A stretch of 64,000 bases of DNA, taken from positions 53,151 through 117,150 of the forward strand of contig CACHAK010000001.1 in assembly GCA_902577765.1 (NCBI GenBank). The letters are read 5' to 3'. A model generated the notes under the pieces. That model was not told the origin of the DNA. It saw nothing but the letters and a program-made list of their open reading frames with translations, and ran no database searches. This document shows, piece after piece, positions 33,291-41,487 of this stretch. Made by a program: the position numbers and the translations under genes. Every line of letters starts with the position of its first letter. Positions within the stretch are counted from its first letter, which is position 1. The stretch comes from an uncultured Pelagibacteraceae bacterium (GTDB lineage Bacteria > Pseudomonadota > Alphaproteobacteria > Pelagibacterales > AG-422-B15).

Positions 33291-34265
33291 CTAATCTGAT
33301 TTACAACTTTCGAATCCCTCTTTCAAATTCATTGTCTCTAATTTGCGACCAATAAATACAACCCGGGAATTTCGAATACTTTTCTCAGGCCATGGACCCA
33401 TAGGAGATGCATCCATGAGCATATGAACTCCTTGAAATACGTAGCGATCTTTTTCATTCTTAAAATCAAGAATGCCTTTTGATCTAAGAATATTTTGACC
33501 ATGCGTCTGTAATAGGTTTCCAAACCACTTCTCAAATTTTTCTAAGTCAAGCGGAGTGTCAGAAACAAAAGAAACACTGGTTACATCGTCATCATGTTCA
33601 TGATCATGATCAGAGTCCAAAAAATCAGGTTCAACCTCTAAGACGCGATCAAGACTAAAAGCATTAAGACCAAGAACTTCATCAAGAGGAGCCGCACATC
33701 TGTTTGTTTCAATTATTTTTGTATAAGGATTAATTTTTCGAATGCGATCCTTAACGCCGGTAATCTGACTTTGATCAACTAAATCAATCTTATTGAGCAG
33801 TACTACATCTGCAAAAGCAATTTGCTCTTCAGCCTCATGATGTTCTCCTAGTTGAGAACTAAGGTGGACAGCATCTGCGACAGTGACAATAGCGTCTAAT
33901 TTAGTTCGGTCTGCAACATCTTGATCGACAAAAAATGTTTGAGCAACGGGCGCAGGGTCAGCAAGTCCAGTTGTCTCTACAATTATTGCATCCAGCTGGT
34001 CTGCACGCTTCATCAGACCTCCAAGTATACGTATTAAATCACCCCTAACTGTGCAACATATACATCCATTGTTCATTTCAAAAACTTCTTCATCAGCATC
34101 AACTACGAGATCATTGTCTATTCCTTGCTCACCAAACTCATTAACAATTACAGCATAACGACGACCGTGTTGCTCAGTTAAAATACGATTTAATAAAGTA
34201 GTTTTACCTGCTCCTAAAAAACCTGTTAATACAGTGACTGGTACTTGCGATGAACTATTTTCCAT
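33291..34265 (-). CDS. COG0523 (CobW/ZNG1-like) GTP-dependent metallochaperone
   Basis: A 324-residue G3E GTPase. The P-loop GFLGAGKTTLL is near residues 15-25, the metal-binding switch CICC lies in NNGCICCTVRGDL, the G3 region is VETTGLADPAPV, and the guanine-specificity motif is LLNKIDLVD. A His/Asp-rich insert (DSDHDHEHDDD) precedes the C-terminal CobW_C domain. This group delivers zinc to client proteins under starvation in other organisms. The gene is divergent from DUF1636 across a perfect Zur-type palindrome (34327-34343), which supports a zinc rather than cobalt role. Confidence 0.92.
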   Translation of the reverse strand: MENSSSQVPVTVLTGFLGAGKTTLLNRILTEQHGRRYAVIVNEFGEQGIDNDLVVDADEEVFEMNNGCICCTVRGDLIRILGGLMKRADQLDAIIVETTGLADPAPVAQTFFVDQDVADRTKLDAIVTVADAVHLSSQLGEHHEAEEQIAFADVVLLNKIDLVDQSQITGVKDRIRKINPYTKIIETNRCAAPLDEVLGLNAFSLDRVLEVEPDFLDSDHDHEHDDDVTSVSFVSDTPLDLEKFEKWFGNLLQTHGQNILRSKGILDFKNEKDRYVFQGVHMLMDASPMGPWPEKSIRNSRVVFIGRKLETMNLKEGFESCKSD

Positions 34266-34326
34266 ATTTTACAAAATTAGTTTTTTTTAAACATACCTTG
34301 TAATTAAAAAAAAAGCATTATACAAG

Positions 34327-34343
34327 ATGTTATATTATAACAT
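34327..34343. promoter_or_regulatory. Zur-type box between CobW GTPase and DUF1636 genes
   Basis: Palindrome ATGTTATA-T-TATAACAT: 8-bp arms around one central base. The core TGTTATATTATAACA recurs exactly at 39940-39954 before znuA/znuC and with one centre change at 37933-37947 before the zrgA-like gene. It matches the form of alphaproteobacterial Zur sites. Confidence 0.85.
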
Positions 34344-34358
34344 TAAATTTAGCAATTT

Positions 34359-34766
34359 ATGAGCAACACTAAACATGTTTTATCGATCTGTTTAACTTGT
34401 CGAGATGGACGAGAAGAAAAATATAATTCTCGAGGAGGCGAGCGCTTTGCAAAAAAAATTGTGAACAGTTTCAAAAGACAAGATGACGTTATCATCAGAG
34501 GTGTAAATTGTATGAGTTGCTGCAAGCGGTCTTGTGCAATCTCTCTGTCTGCCGATAAGCGTTTTACTTACGTTTTTGGAGATATAGACCCAAAAAAACC
34601 ATTATATATTTCATCTCTAAAAAAGTTAGTATCATCGTATACAAAAGCTAAAGATGGGTTTCTCAGAAGAAGAGATAGGCCAAGGAACTATCAATCAAAT
34701 ATTATTGGAAGGTTCCCACCTCTTGATTATAAATCAGATATAATTGAGTACTTTAAGGATAAGTAA
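34359..34766 (+). CDS. DUF1636 family predicted metal-binding protein
   Basis: A 135-residue protein with the DUF1636 pattern: LSICLTCRDGREE at the N-terminus and NCMSCCKRSCAISLSADKRF, giving a cluster of five or more cysteines, then YVFGDIDP. The fold is likely thioredoxin-like ferredoxin. Family members often sit beside COG0523 GTPases and cobalamin or zinc genes. Here it starts 16 bases beyond a Zur-type palindrome, so expression under zinc starvation is expected. The biochemical role is unknown. Confidence 0.82.
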   Translation: MSNTKHVLSICLTCRDGREEKYNSRGGERFAKKIVNSFKRQDDVIIRGVNCMSCCKRSCAISLSADKRFTYVFGDIDPKKPLYISSLKKLVSSYTKAKDGFLRRRDRPRNYQSNIIGRFPPLDYKSDIIEYFKDK

Positions 34767-34782
34767 ATAGACTCGTAAAATC

Positions 34783-35247
34783 CTACCAATCAAAGAATCC
34801 GTGAACCCCTGTTTCACCACGATAATATTCGATATTGTTTGCAGCTAATTCATAGCCTACGATTGCAAGGTCTTCAATATTTTGATTTTCAATTTTAATT
34901 TTTCCAGTTACGTAAACAGGTTCCCACCAGGCTAGACCTTCCCAAGGATTCTCCGCTTCTACATAAACGATTTGATTAGGCGCTGGTGGAGGGACATGAA
35001 TGCATGCTCCAATGTATGGAACTAACAAAAAGGTGTTAATACCTCGGCCGTACATATCCAATGGCAAAACATATCCAGGGATCTTAACTTCCTTATCTTC
35101 GAGATTTTTATTAAACTTTACCTCGCCGGGGCTAAAAACGGATGTCCATGGTATTAGGTCATCCCAGTCTATTTCTTTTGGCGCTGAGTAAGCAGAAAGC
35201 GGAATAAAAATAAAAATAATTAATAAGATTTTTAATTTTTTAATCAT
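34783..35247 (-). CDS. DUF3299 family periplasmic protein (ZrgD-like)
   Basis: A 154-residue exported protein with a signal peptide ending LSAYSAP. The mature part has the DUF3299 pattern: DWDDLIPW, KIPGYVLPLDM, LLVPYIGACIHVPPPAPNQIV with a conserved Cys/His pair (ACIHV), and WWEPVYVTGKI. It overlaps the permease gene by 4 bases and closes the operon DUF2796, ATPase, permease, DUF3299, the composition of the zinc-repressed zrg locus described in Vibrio cholerae. The conserved Cys/His suggests metal contact, but the exact function is not known to me. Confidence 0.85.
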   Translation of the reverse strand: MIKKLKILLIIFIFIPLSAYSAPKEIDWDDLIPWTSVFSPGEVKFNKNLEDKEVKIPGYVLPLDMYGRGINTFLLVPYIGACIHVPPPAPNQIVYVEAENPWEGLAWWEPVYVTGKIKIENQNIEDLAIVGYELAANNIEYYRGETGVHGFFDW

Positions 35248-36494
35248 AATTTAATCGTCATACCATCATTAATAGAAAACCAGTAAGCTCTTATTGCTGG
35301 TAATAAACTGACTGTTATTGAGGCAATGATAAACACAGCAAAAACATACATATCTTTTATAGCTAACATTTCAATGTTTACTAAGATGCCATAATTGTAA
35401 TCAATCCATGGTTGTAATAAATTTAACACACAAAATAATAAAACTACACTGAATGTAATACTTAGAATTGAAATAAATATTGCTTCAAGCATTAATAAAC
35501 CAATCACCGTGAAAGGAGATGCACCCATAGCTCTCCAGATCGCCATTTCTCGTCTTCTCTCACTTAAACTTGAAAACATAATCGCTGCCATCCCAACGAG
35601 TGTTGTGAATATTACAACCACCGATATCCCTAATAATAAGTTTTCAATCACTCCAACTACTCGCCATAGCTCCTGCAGTGCAGCGCCAGGAAGAATTGCA
35701 GTCATCGCTTCTTCAGGATACTCATTGATCCAGCGCTGAAGTTGAAAGATAGTTAATTTTGATTTAACACCTACTAGTGCAGCAGTGATATTTTTAGGAG
35801 TTAGATCCATTTCGCGTATCTCATCAATAGGTGTTAGTTGTCCTGGTATTTTAGCTCCAGTTGACCAATCAACATGAATTGCTTCAATAGCAGCCAGGCT
35901 GACGATTACAGTATTATCTACAGGTGTTCCTGTCTTTTTAAGTATCCCTGATACTCTAAAAGGTTGATCATCGTGATCTGAAAAAGACTGTAATCCATGG
36001 GAAACTACAAGTGAAGTACCGATTTTATATCCTAGTTTTTCAGCAACCCCAGCACCCAAAACGACGTCGTATAGATCCTCAAATAAATAACCTTTATCAA
36101 TACTTACAGACTGACTACCTCTATATTTATATCGAGAAAAAAATTCTTTGTTGGTACCCATTACTCTAAATCCCTTATGGCTATCTCCCAACGAAATTGG
36201 AACTGTCCAATCAACTTCTTCTTTACTCACTAAGTCTAAATAACTCTCCCATGTTATATTATTCGTAGCGTTTCCAATTCTAAAAACTGAATATAACAAC
36301 AGTTGCACTGAACTAGCTCTTGCGCCAACAATTAAATCAGTCTGTGAGATTGTATCGGTAAAACTTGTATATGCTGAAGTTCTTAACTTTTCTACACTCA
36401 TATAAAGCATAAGGGATACTGAAATTGCAAGAATTGTCATACCCACAGTAACTAAGCGCGCATAAAGAGAGCTGAACGAAAGTTTTAATAACAT
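35244..36494 (-). CDS. MacB/FtsX-type ABC transporter permease of the zrg-like operon
   Basis: A 416-residue permease with the MacB/LolE layout: one N-terminal span (about residues 15-33), a periplasmic core of about 230 residues (GAGVAEKLGYKIGTSLVVSHG), and three C-terminal spans with the FtsX domain motif SSLSERRREMAIWRAMGASPF. This type usually transmits mechanical work to periplasmic partners rather than opening a channel. It overlaps the ATPase gene by 10 bases and the DUF3299 gene by 4. With a zinc-binding DUF2796 partner it probably supports zinc acquisition or release; the mechanism is open. Confidence 0.88.
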   Translation of the reverse strand: MLLKLSFSSLYARLVTVGMTILAISVSLMLYMSVEKLRTSAYTSFTDTISQTDLIVGARASSVQLLLYSVFRIGNATNNITWESYLDLVSKEEVDWTVPISLGDSHKGFRVMGTNKEFFSRYKYRGSQSVSIDKGYLFEDLYDVVLGAGVAEKLGYKIGTSLVVSHGLQSFSDHDDQPFRVSGILKKTGTPVDNTVIVSLAAIEAIHVDWSTGAKIPGQLTPIDEIREMDLTPKNITAALVGVKSKLTIFQLQRWINEYPEEAMTAILPGAALQELWRVVGVIENLLLGISVVVIFTTLVGMAAIMFSSLSERRREMAIWRAMGASPFTVIGLLMLEAIFISILSITFSVVLLFCVLNLLQPWIDYNYGILVNIEMLAIKDMYVFAVFIIASITVSLLPAIRAYWFSINDGMTIKL

Positions 36495-37183
36495 GACTTA
36501 TCTTCCCTTATGAGTATTTCGTTTATGTCAATTAATCGATCAAATTGATTAGAGAGCGATTTATCATGTGAAACCATCAATAACGTAGAGTTATTCTCTG
36601 AAATTTGTTCAAACATCAAATTTAAAAAAATCTTTTGCGCATCTGCATCAAGTGAGGAAGTTGGTTCGTCAGCAATGATCAGCGATGGGTTCCCAATTAG
36701 CGCCCGAGCCACTGCCACTCTTTGTTGCTGACCCATACTTAAACTACTTGCCCTAAATTGTGCAATATCATCTGGTAATCTCAATTGTTTAAAAAGTTCA
36801 ATTACCTTTTCTTTTTTGTTGGAAACGTTGCTTGATCTTACTTTTGAAAAATATAAAGGTAGTAAAACATTATCAACAACATTCGCATAAGGCAGCAAGT
36901 TAAATTGTTGGAAAATAATTCCTATATTATCAGCACGATACTCATCCCTAGTTTTAGATGAAAGTTGGTTAATAGTGTTACCGTTAATACTTATATTTCC
37001 AGATAATGGATTAAGAAAACCACACATTAGGGAAAGGAGTGTGGTTTTGCCTGAGCCGCTTTCTCCCAATAAGAGAACTTTTTCACCTTTTTTAATTTCT
37101 AGGTTTGGAACAAATATCTTGAAATTACTTTTTTTTGACCAATAAAATCTTACTGAATCAATTTTAATTATACTTTCATCCAA
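36485..37183 (-). CDS. LolD/MacB-type ABC ATPase of the zrg-like operon
   Basis: A 232-residue ATPase with Walker A LGESGSGKTTLL near residues 36-47, Q-loop GIIFQQFNLLPYANV, signature LSMGQQQRVAVARAL and Walker B SLIIADEPTSSLD. The size and SSLDADAQ D-loop place it with LolD/MacB ATPases. The signature has Met in place of the second Gly, as is common in this group. It directly abuts the DUF2796 gene (37184) and pairs with the overlapping FtsX-type permease. Confidence 0.9.
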   Translation of the reverse strand: MDESIIKIDSVRFYWSKKSNFKIFVPNLEIKKGEKVLLLGESGSGKTTLLSLMCGFLNPLSGNISINGNTINQLSSKTRDEYRADNIGIIFQQFNLLPYANVVDNVLLPLYFSKVRSSNVSNKKEKVIELFKQLRLPDDIAQFRASSLSMGQQQRVAVARALIGNPSLIIADEPTSSLDADAQKIFLNLMFEQISENNSTLLMVSHDKSLSNQFDRLIDINEILIREDKSCY

Positions 37184-37867
37184 TTAGATTTTTCCTTTTA
37201 AGTCTATGAAAGGCTCATCTCCCTCCACTTCAAAACTTGTCGAACCAATCTCTGATACAAATTGTACCTCAAGTTCTCCAGAGTTTGGAAAAGTAGTAAA
37301 ATATGGAAAGCTAATTCTGTCAATTTCTTTTATATTTCCGCAATTAAATGAGTAGTGTGCAACAAACTCGTTATGAGCTTCTTCATCATGCTCGTCATGA
37401 TCGTCGTGCTCACCATGATCGTCGTGCTCACCATGATCGTCATGATCATGTTCATCTTCGTGTTCATCGTGATCGTCATGATCATGTTCATCTTCGTGTT
37501 CATCATGGTCATCGTGTTCATCATGATTATGTTCATCTTTGTGATTATCGCCTTGATTAATACTTATGTCAGCTTCAACTAAAATACAATTTGAGGCACT
37601 AGGAATTGAAAAAATATTATTAAATTCGTCAAATTTTATGAGAGCGTCTTTAACCAAAGCTATATCAGCCTCACTTTTTGCTTTATACTCAAAACCAACT
37701 ACATCCGCACCTGGAATCATAAATTCTAGATCTATAGAATTTCCTTCTACAGCAATATTTAATTCACCAACTCCATGCTCGTGTTTATCAACCTGCCTTG
37801 TTTCTTCAGCTACTGAGACCGTTACTAGCGCTGATAAAAGTAATGAATAATAAATATTTTTTCTCAT
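37184..37867 (-). CDS. DUF2796 zinc-binding protein (ZrgA-like), His-rich
   Basis: A 227-residue exported protein with a signal peptide (about residues 1-20) and the DUF2796 opening KHEHGVGELNIAVEGNSIDLEF, which contains the HEHG motif. A long His/Asp/Glu tract (about residues 112-162) carries more than 20 histidines, followed by a C-terminal strand-rich part. DUF2796 includes Vibrio cholerae ZrgA, a Zur-repressed periplasmic zinc-uptake component. It is the first gene of the four-gene operon, with a Zur-type box 66-80 bases upstream (37933-37947). Confidence 0.88.
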   Translation of the reverse strand: MRKNIYYSLLLSALVTVSVAEETRQVDKHEHGVGELNIAVEGNSIDLEFMIPGADVVGFEYKAKSEADIALVKDALIKFDEFNNIFSIPSASNCILVEADISINQGDNHKDEHNHDEHDDHDEHEDEHDHDDHDEHEDEHDHDDHGEHDDHGEHDDHDEHDEEAHNEFVAHYSFNCGNIKEIDRISFPYFTTFPNSGELEVQFVSEIGSTSFEVEGDEPFIDLKGKI

Positions 37868-37932
37868 TTATACTCCTTAGTATGATTAATTGAAAAAATT
37901 TTAGTTAAAAAATTTTTACGTGTCTAGATAAA

Positions 37933-37947
37933 TGTTATTTTATAACA
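37933..37947. promoter_or_regulatory. Zur-type box before the zrgA-like operon
   Basis: TGTTAT-TTT-ATAACA, 6-bp arms and 3-base centre, between zur (ends 37979) and the zrgA-like start (37867). It differs from the other two boxes only in the centre. Confidence 0.8.
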
Positions 37948-37978
37948 CCTTTTAAATTTTCAATTTGCTTTGATAACC

Positions 37979-38374
37979 TCATGTCTTACAAGATTTGCAA
38001 GTTCCAAATAATTCCAAATTGAATCCACTAAATTGATTCCCATTCATATCCTTAAAATCTGATAAAAATTTAGCAAGATCTACATTACTAACTTCTGTTG
38101 TTTGATCACAACTTTTACAGATTGAAAATATTGTACCATTTGGTTCAATACATTTTGAATTACATGCTACAAATGAATTGAGACTTTCAATTTTATGAAC
38201 TTCACCAACTTCGATTAATTTTTCTAAAGCTCTATAAACTTGAGGAGGAGCTTTCAATCCTTTTTTACTAACATTCGACAAAATAGAATATGCCTTTACT
38301 GGTTTATTGCTTTTTTGAATGAAATCTAAGACAATTTTTTGATTTTTAGTTAATTCATTTTTCTTATTTTTCAT
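37979..38374 (-). CDS. zur: Zinc uptake regulator Zur (Fur family)
   Basis: A 131-residue Fur-family repressor. The DNA-binding part has NQKIVLDFI, AYSILSNV and the recognition segment APPQVYRALEKLIEVGEVHKIES. The zinc-site cysteines are present as SICKSCDQ near residue 93 and GTCKSC at the C-terminus, and SFVACNSKC provides ligand-region residues. Zur rather than Fur is supported by the AYSIL motif and by the operon znuC-znuB-zur. It overlaps znuB by 11 bases. With zinc bound it should repress the three palindromes listed, including its own operon. Confidence 0.93.
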   Translation of the reverse strand: MKNKKNELTKNQKIVLDFIQKSNKPVKAYSILSNVSKKGLKAPPQVYRALEKLIEVGEVHKIESLNSFVACNSKCIEPNGTIFSICKSCDQTTEVSNVDLAKFLSDFKDMNGNQFSGFNLELFGTCKSCKT

Positions 38375-39164
38375 AATTCTTTTTACCGATTCTTAATAAT
38401 GATAAGATAAACAAAATTAGAGCAACAACAACAATTGATGGCCCTGAAGCAGTATTTATTTCAAATGATGCATATAATCCAATAAATACAGAGAGTAATC
38501 CCCCAATTATTGATAGGACAACCATCTGCTTTGGATTGTTCGATAAATTACGAGCCATTGCAGTTGGTATGATCAATAGGCCAGTGATAAGCAACACGCC
38601 AATCATCTTGATTGATATAGCTATTAAAGCTGCTAATAAAATTGTAAATATAGCATTTACTCTTTCAGGGTTCATGCCTTCTGCTTCAGCTAGTTCATAA
38701 TTGACTGTTGATGCAAATAAAGGTTTCCAAATGTAAAATAAGACGGCAAGTATCAGTCCTCCACCAATCCAAATAAAGAGTAAGTCATTAGTGTTTACTG
38801 AGAGAATATCGCCAAATAATACACCTAAAACATCGAATCTAATAAAAGACAGAAAACCCAGTATCACTAATCCGATTGCTAATGAGGAATGTGAAATTAA
38901 GCCAAGCAGAGAGTCTCCAGCCAAATTCGTTGACTTTTCTAATCTAAGTAAAATAAGTGCAACCAGAGATGAAACAACAAAAATTGTTAATGAGACGTTT
39001 ATATTTAAAGATATTGATAGTAAGACGCCTAGTAATGCAGAATGAGCAAGTGTGTCACCAAAAAAAGATAAACGTCTCCAGACCACAAAGCAACCAAGTG
39101 GTCCTGTAACGAGCGCTATACCAATACCAGCTATTATAGCTCTAACTAGGAAATCATCTAACAT
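38364..39164 (-). CDS. znuB: High-affinity zinc ABC transporter permease ZnuB
   Basis: A 266-residue inner-membrane permease with about eight hydrophobic segments. It has the N-terminal GPLGCFVVWRRLSFFGDTLAHSALLGV, the signature of the ABC-3 family, and EAEGMNPERVNAIF as the ATPase-docking region. It takes zinc delivered by ZnuA across the membrane. The start lies 2 bases after the znuC stop and the end overlaps zur, forming a tight znuC-znuB-zur operon. Confidence 0.95.
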   Translation of the reverse strand: MLDDFLVRAIIAGIGIALVTGPLGCFVVWRRLSFFGDTLAHSALLGVLLSISLNINVSLTIFVVSSLVALILLRLEKSTNLAGDSLLGLISHSSLAIGLVILGFLSFIRFDVLGVLFGDILSVNTNDLLFIWIGGGLILAVLFYIWKPLFASTVNYELAEAEGMNPERVNAIFTILLAALIAISIKMIGVLLITGLLIIPTAMARNLSNNPKQMVVLSIIGGLLSVFIGLYASFEINTASGPSIVVVALILFILSLLRIGKKNYEK

Positions 39165-39166
39165 AT

Positions 39167-39916
39167 CTATTTTATTTCCTTTATAATGTTACCATCTGAG
39201 GAATGCACATGATCATGATTATGTTCATATATTGATAATAGTTCAGCTGATTTCTCACCAAACAGTTCTTTGTAATGCTTACTTTGTGCAACGTCTTTAG
39301 GTGTTCCACAACAACAAACATGTCCATTCAGACAAACCACATAATCTGTAGCAGACATTACTACATGCAAATCATGAGAAATTAAAAGAATTCCACAATT
39401 TAACTTCTCTGAAATTTCTTTTATTAGAGAATATAGAGCAACTTCTCCTGTAAAATCTACTCCCTGTACAGGCTCGTCTAAGACCAAAAGGTCAGGCTTT
39501 TTTGCTATAGCGCGTGCTAATAAAACTCGTTGAAATTCTCCACCAGATAAATCCCTAAGATTGCTTCTCTTCAAATGCTTTACACCAGTTAAATCTAGAG
39601 CTTCTGATATATCATCTTGTTTAAGATTTTGCGTTAATACCATGAAGTCAATAACTCTCACTGGTAAAGTCCAATCAATTGATACTTTTTGAGGTACGTA
39701 TGAAATATTTTGTGTATTTCGTTCAACGTTTCCACTTATGCTTTTGTAAAGTCCCAAAGCTATCTTTGCAGTTGTCGTCTTACCCGAACCATTCGGGCCA
39801 ATCAATGTTACAATTTTTCCTCTATTGATTTCTAAATCAACATCTCGAACAAGCCATTTTTTATCTTTATAAATTCCTGCCTTAGATAATCTTACTAAAG
39901 TATCACTTGTATTCAT
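39167..39916 (-). CDS. znuC: Zinc ABC transporter ATP-binding protein ZnuC
   Basis: A 249-residue ATPase with Walker A IGPNGSGKTTTAK near residues 38-50, signature LSGGEFQRVLLARAI, Walker B LLVLDEPVQGVDFTGEV and switch region LLISHDLHVVM. The motif CLNGHVCCCGTPKDV and a His-rich C-terminus (YEHNHDHVHSSDG) are typical of ZnuC. It is first in the minus-strand operon and divergent from znuA, sharing the Zur-type box at 39940-39954. Confidence 0.95.
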   Translation of the reverse strand: MNTSDTLVRLSKAGIYKDKKWLVRDVDLEINRGKIVTLIGPNGSGKTTTAKIALGLYKSISGNVERNTQNISYVPQKVSIDWTLPVRVIDFMVLTQNLKQDDISEALDLTGVKHLKRSNLRDLSGGEFQRVLLARAIAKKPDLLVLDEPVQGVDFTGEVALYSLIKEISEKLNCGILLISHDLHVVMSATDYVVCLNGHVCCCGTPKDVAQSKHYKELFGEKSAELLSIYEHNHDHVHSSDGNIIKEIK

Positions 39917-39939
39917 AAAAAAAGCTTGATTAAATGATT

Positions 39940-39954
39940 TGTTATATTATAACA
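39940..39954. promoter_or_regulatory. Zur-type box between znuC and znuA
   Basis: TGTTATATTATAACA, identical over 15 bases to the core of the box at 34327-34343. It lies 24 bases upstream of the znuC start and 33 bases before the znuA ATG at 39988. Confidence 0.88.
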
Positions 39955-39987
39955 CTATCTTCAACTGACAATGAAAGCAATAAATCT

Positions 39988-41469
39988 ATGAAATTACAAC
40001 TTAAATTTGGACTTATATTATCAACTATATCTATTTTGTCTTACGTATCGTTTGCAAACGCTGAAACAAAAGTTATTGCCTCAATTAAACCATTGCATTC
40101 ATTGGTTAGTTACGTGATGGATGGCGTTGGCAAGCCAGGAATACTTGTAGATGGAAGTTCCTCTCCGCATACTTTCCAACTTAAACCCTCTCACGCTGAA
40201 ATGTTACAAGAAGCTGATATTGTTTTTTGGATAGGCGAGGACTTAGAATCATTTTTAGAGTCTCCTCTAGAGTCAATAGCTACAAATTCAAAGCACATAG
40301 CATTGATGGAGTCGGATAAAATCGAACTTTTAAAATTTAGAGAAAAAAATATCTTTGAAGACCATGATGATCATGACGATCATGCAGACGAACATGGTGA
40401 CGATCATGATGAACATGACGATCATGCAGATGAACATGGTGACGATCATGATGAACATGACGATCATGCAGATGAACATGGTGACGATCATGATGAACAT
40501 GACGATCATGCAGACGGTCACGGAGATCATGGCGATCATGGATTTGAATGGGCAGGAGTTTTCGACTTAACTGAAGGAACTTATAATTGGTCATTTGCAA
40601 AAGTAGGTGGTGAATATGCTGACCCTGCGATGAAAATGGTAATTCTTATGTCTGATGAGATTGAGTCCTCTGAAGAGAGAGCTGAAGAATTATTAGAATC
40701 AAGCAGTTCAACAGATAGAAATCATAGTAGTACACTTTCTGCCAATGATTCAGCTTTCATGTTAAATTTTGACGAAAGTAGGGAAACTACAGTTTTTAGC
40801 GTTGAGATTAAAGAAGCTGGAAAATATGCATTCTTCACAGAGCATATGCCATTTGAGTTTGAAGCTGATGAACACTTTTTCAAGGATTTATCTGGTAATG
40901 ATGTCGAACCTATTGCTCAAGAGCCAGACTCTGGACATCATGATCATCATCACGGACATGCGCATGGAGAATTTGATATTCACTTTTGGCTTGATCCTGA
41001 AATTGCAAAAACAATTGTAATGATTGTATCTAATGAACTTTCAGAACTTGATCCCTCAAATGCGTCAATTTACAATTCAAATGCGACAAAAGCTTTATCT
41101 GAAATTGATCAATTAATAGCGGCTACAAAGGGTAAAATTAATAGTAATGCTAAATACGTAGTATTTCATGATGCTTATCAATACTTCGAAAAAAGATTTG
41201 GTATAGAAGTTGTTGGAGCTTTAACTGTTAATCCTGAAGTTTTACCAGGTGCAAAACAATTATCTGAAATAAGAGAAGCTATTGAACATGAAAATGTTAA
41301 TTGTCTATTTTCTGAACCACAATTTAACCCAACTATTGCAGAGACAATTGCAGCTGATACAGGTGTAAAAGCTGCGGTTATCGATCCACTAGGGGCAGAA
41401 TTAGAATTAGGAAAAGATCTATATTTTGAACTTATAAATGATCTCTCTTCTTCATTTGAAAATTGCTAA
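39988..41469 (+). CDS. znuA: Zinc ABC transporter substrate-binding protein ZnuA with inserted domain
   Basis: Periplasmic zinc-binding protein. The ATG at 39988 is the start: it opens a signal peptide (LILSTISILSYVSFANA), while the open frame upstream runs through the Zur box. The ZnuA fold shows IASIKPLHSLVSYVMDG, the ligand region GSSSPHTFQLKPSHAEML, HFWLDPEIAKTIV and FHDAYQYFEKRFG, and the C-terminal CLFSEPQFNP. At 493 residues it is far longer than usual (about 300). The extra length is a His/Asp tract (residues about 120-180, three 14-residue repeats), an inserted beta-rich segment (about 185-311: AGVFDLTEGTYNWSFAKVGG and FFTEHMPFEFEADEHFF), and a second His cluster (HHDHHHGHAHG). Confidence 0.95.
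   Translation: MKLQLKFGLILSTISILSYVSFANAETKVIASIKPLHSLVSYVMDGVGKPGILVDGSSSPHTFQLKPSHAEMLQEADIVFWIGEDLESFLESPLESIATNSKHIALMESDKIELLKFREKNIFEDHDDHDDHADEHGDDHDEHDDHADEHGDDHDEHDDHADEHGDDHDEHDDHADGHGDHGDHGFEWAGVFDLTEGTYNWSFAKVGGEYADPAMKMVILMSDEIESSEERAEELLESSSSTDRNHSSTLSANDSAFMLNFDESRETTVFSVEIKEAGKYAFFTEHMPFEFEADEHFFKDLSGNDVEPIAQEPDSGHHDHHHGHAHGEFDIHFWLDPEIAKTIVMIVSNELSELDPSNASIYNSNATKALSEIDQLIAATKGKINSNAKYVVFHDAYQYFEKRFGIEVVGALTVNPEVLPGAKQLSEIREAIEHENVNCLFSEPQFNPTIAETIAADTGVKAAVIDPLGAELELGKDLYFELINDLSSSFENC
40375..40515 (+). repeat. 42-base tandem repeat encoding His/Asp units in znuA
   Basis: Three full copies (40375-40416, 40417-40458, 40459-40500) and a partial fourth, differing at essentially one base (GAC/GAT). 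Each unit encodes 14 residues, DDHADEHGDDHDEH, with four histidines. The near-identity at nucleotide level suggests recent expansion by slippage or unequal recombination. Confidence 0.9.
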
Positions 41470-41487
41470 CTCTACAAAATATTTTTC

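Noticed and set aside
37330..37582. Long plus-strand frames opposite the His-rich part of the DUF2796 gene
   Set aside because: They are other readings of the repetitive His/Asp codons and have low-complexity His/Arg/Met sequence; the minus-strand gene is clearly real.
39934..39987. Upstream start for znuA
   Set aside because: The extra 18 codons run through the Zur box and would bury the signal peptide.
40330..40600. Frames on both strands in the znuA repeat, and the thought of a CRISPR array
   Set aside because: The 42-base units are contiguous with no spacers and encode His-rich residues in the znuA frame.
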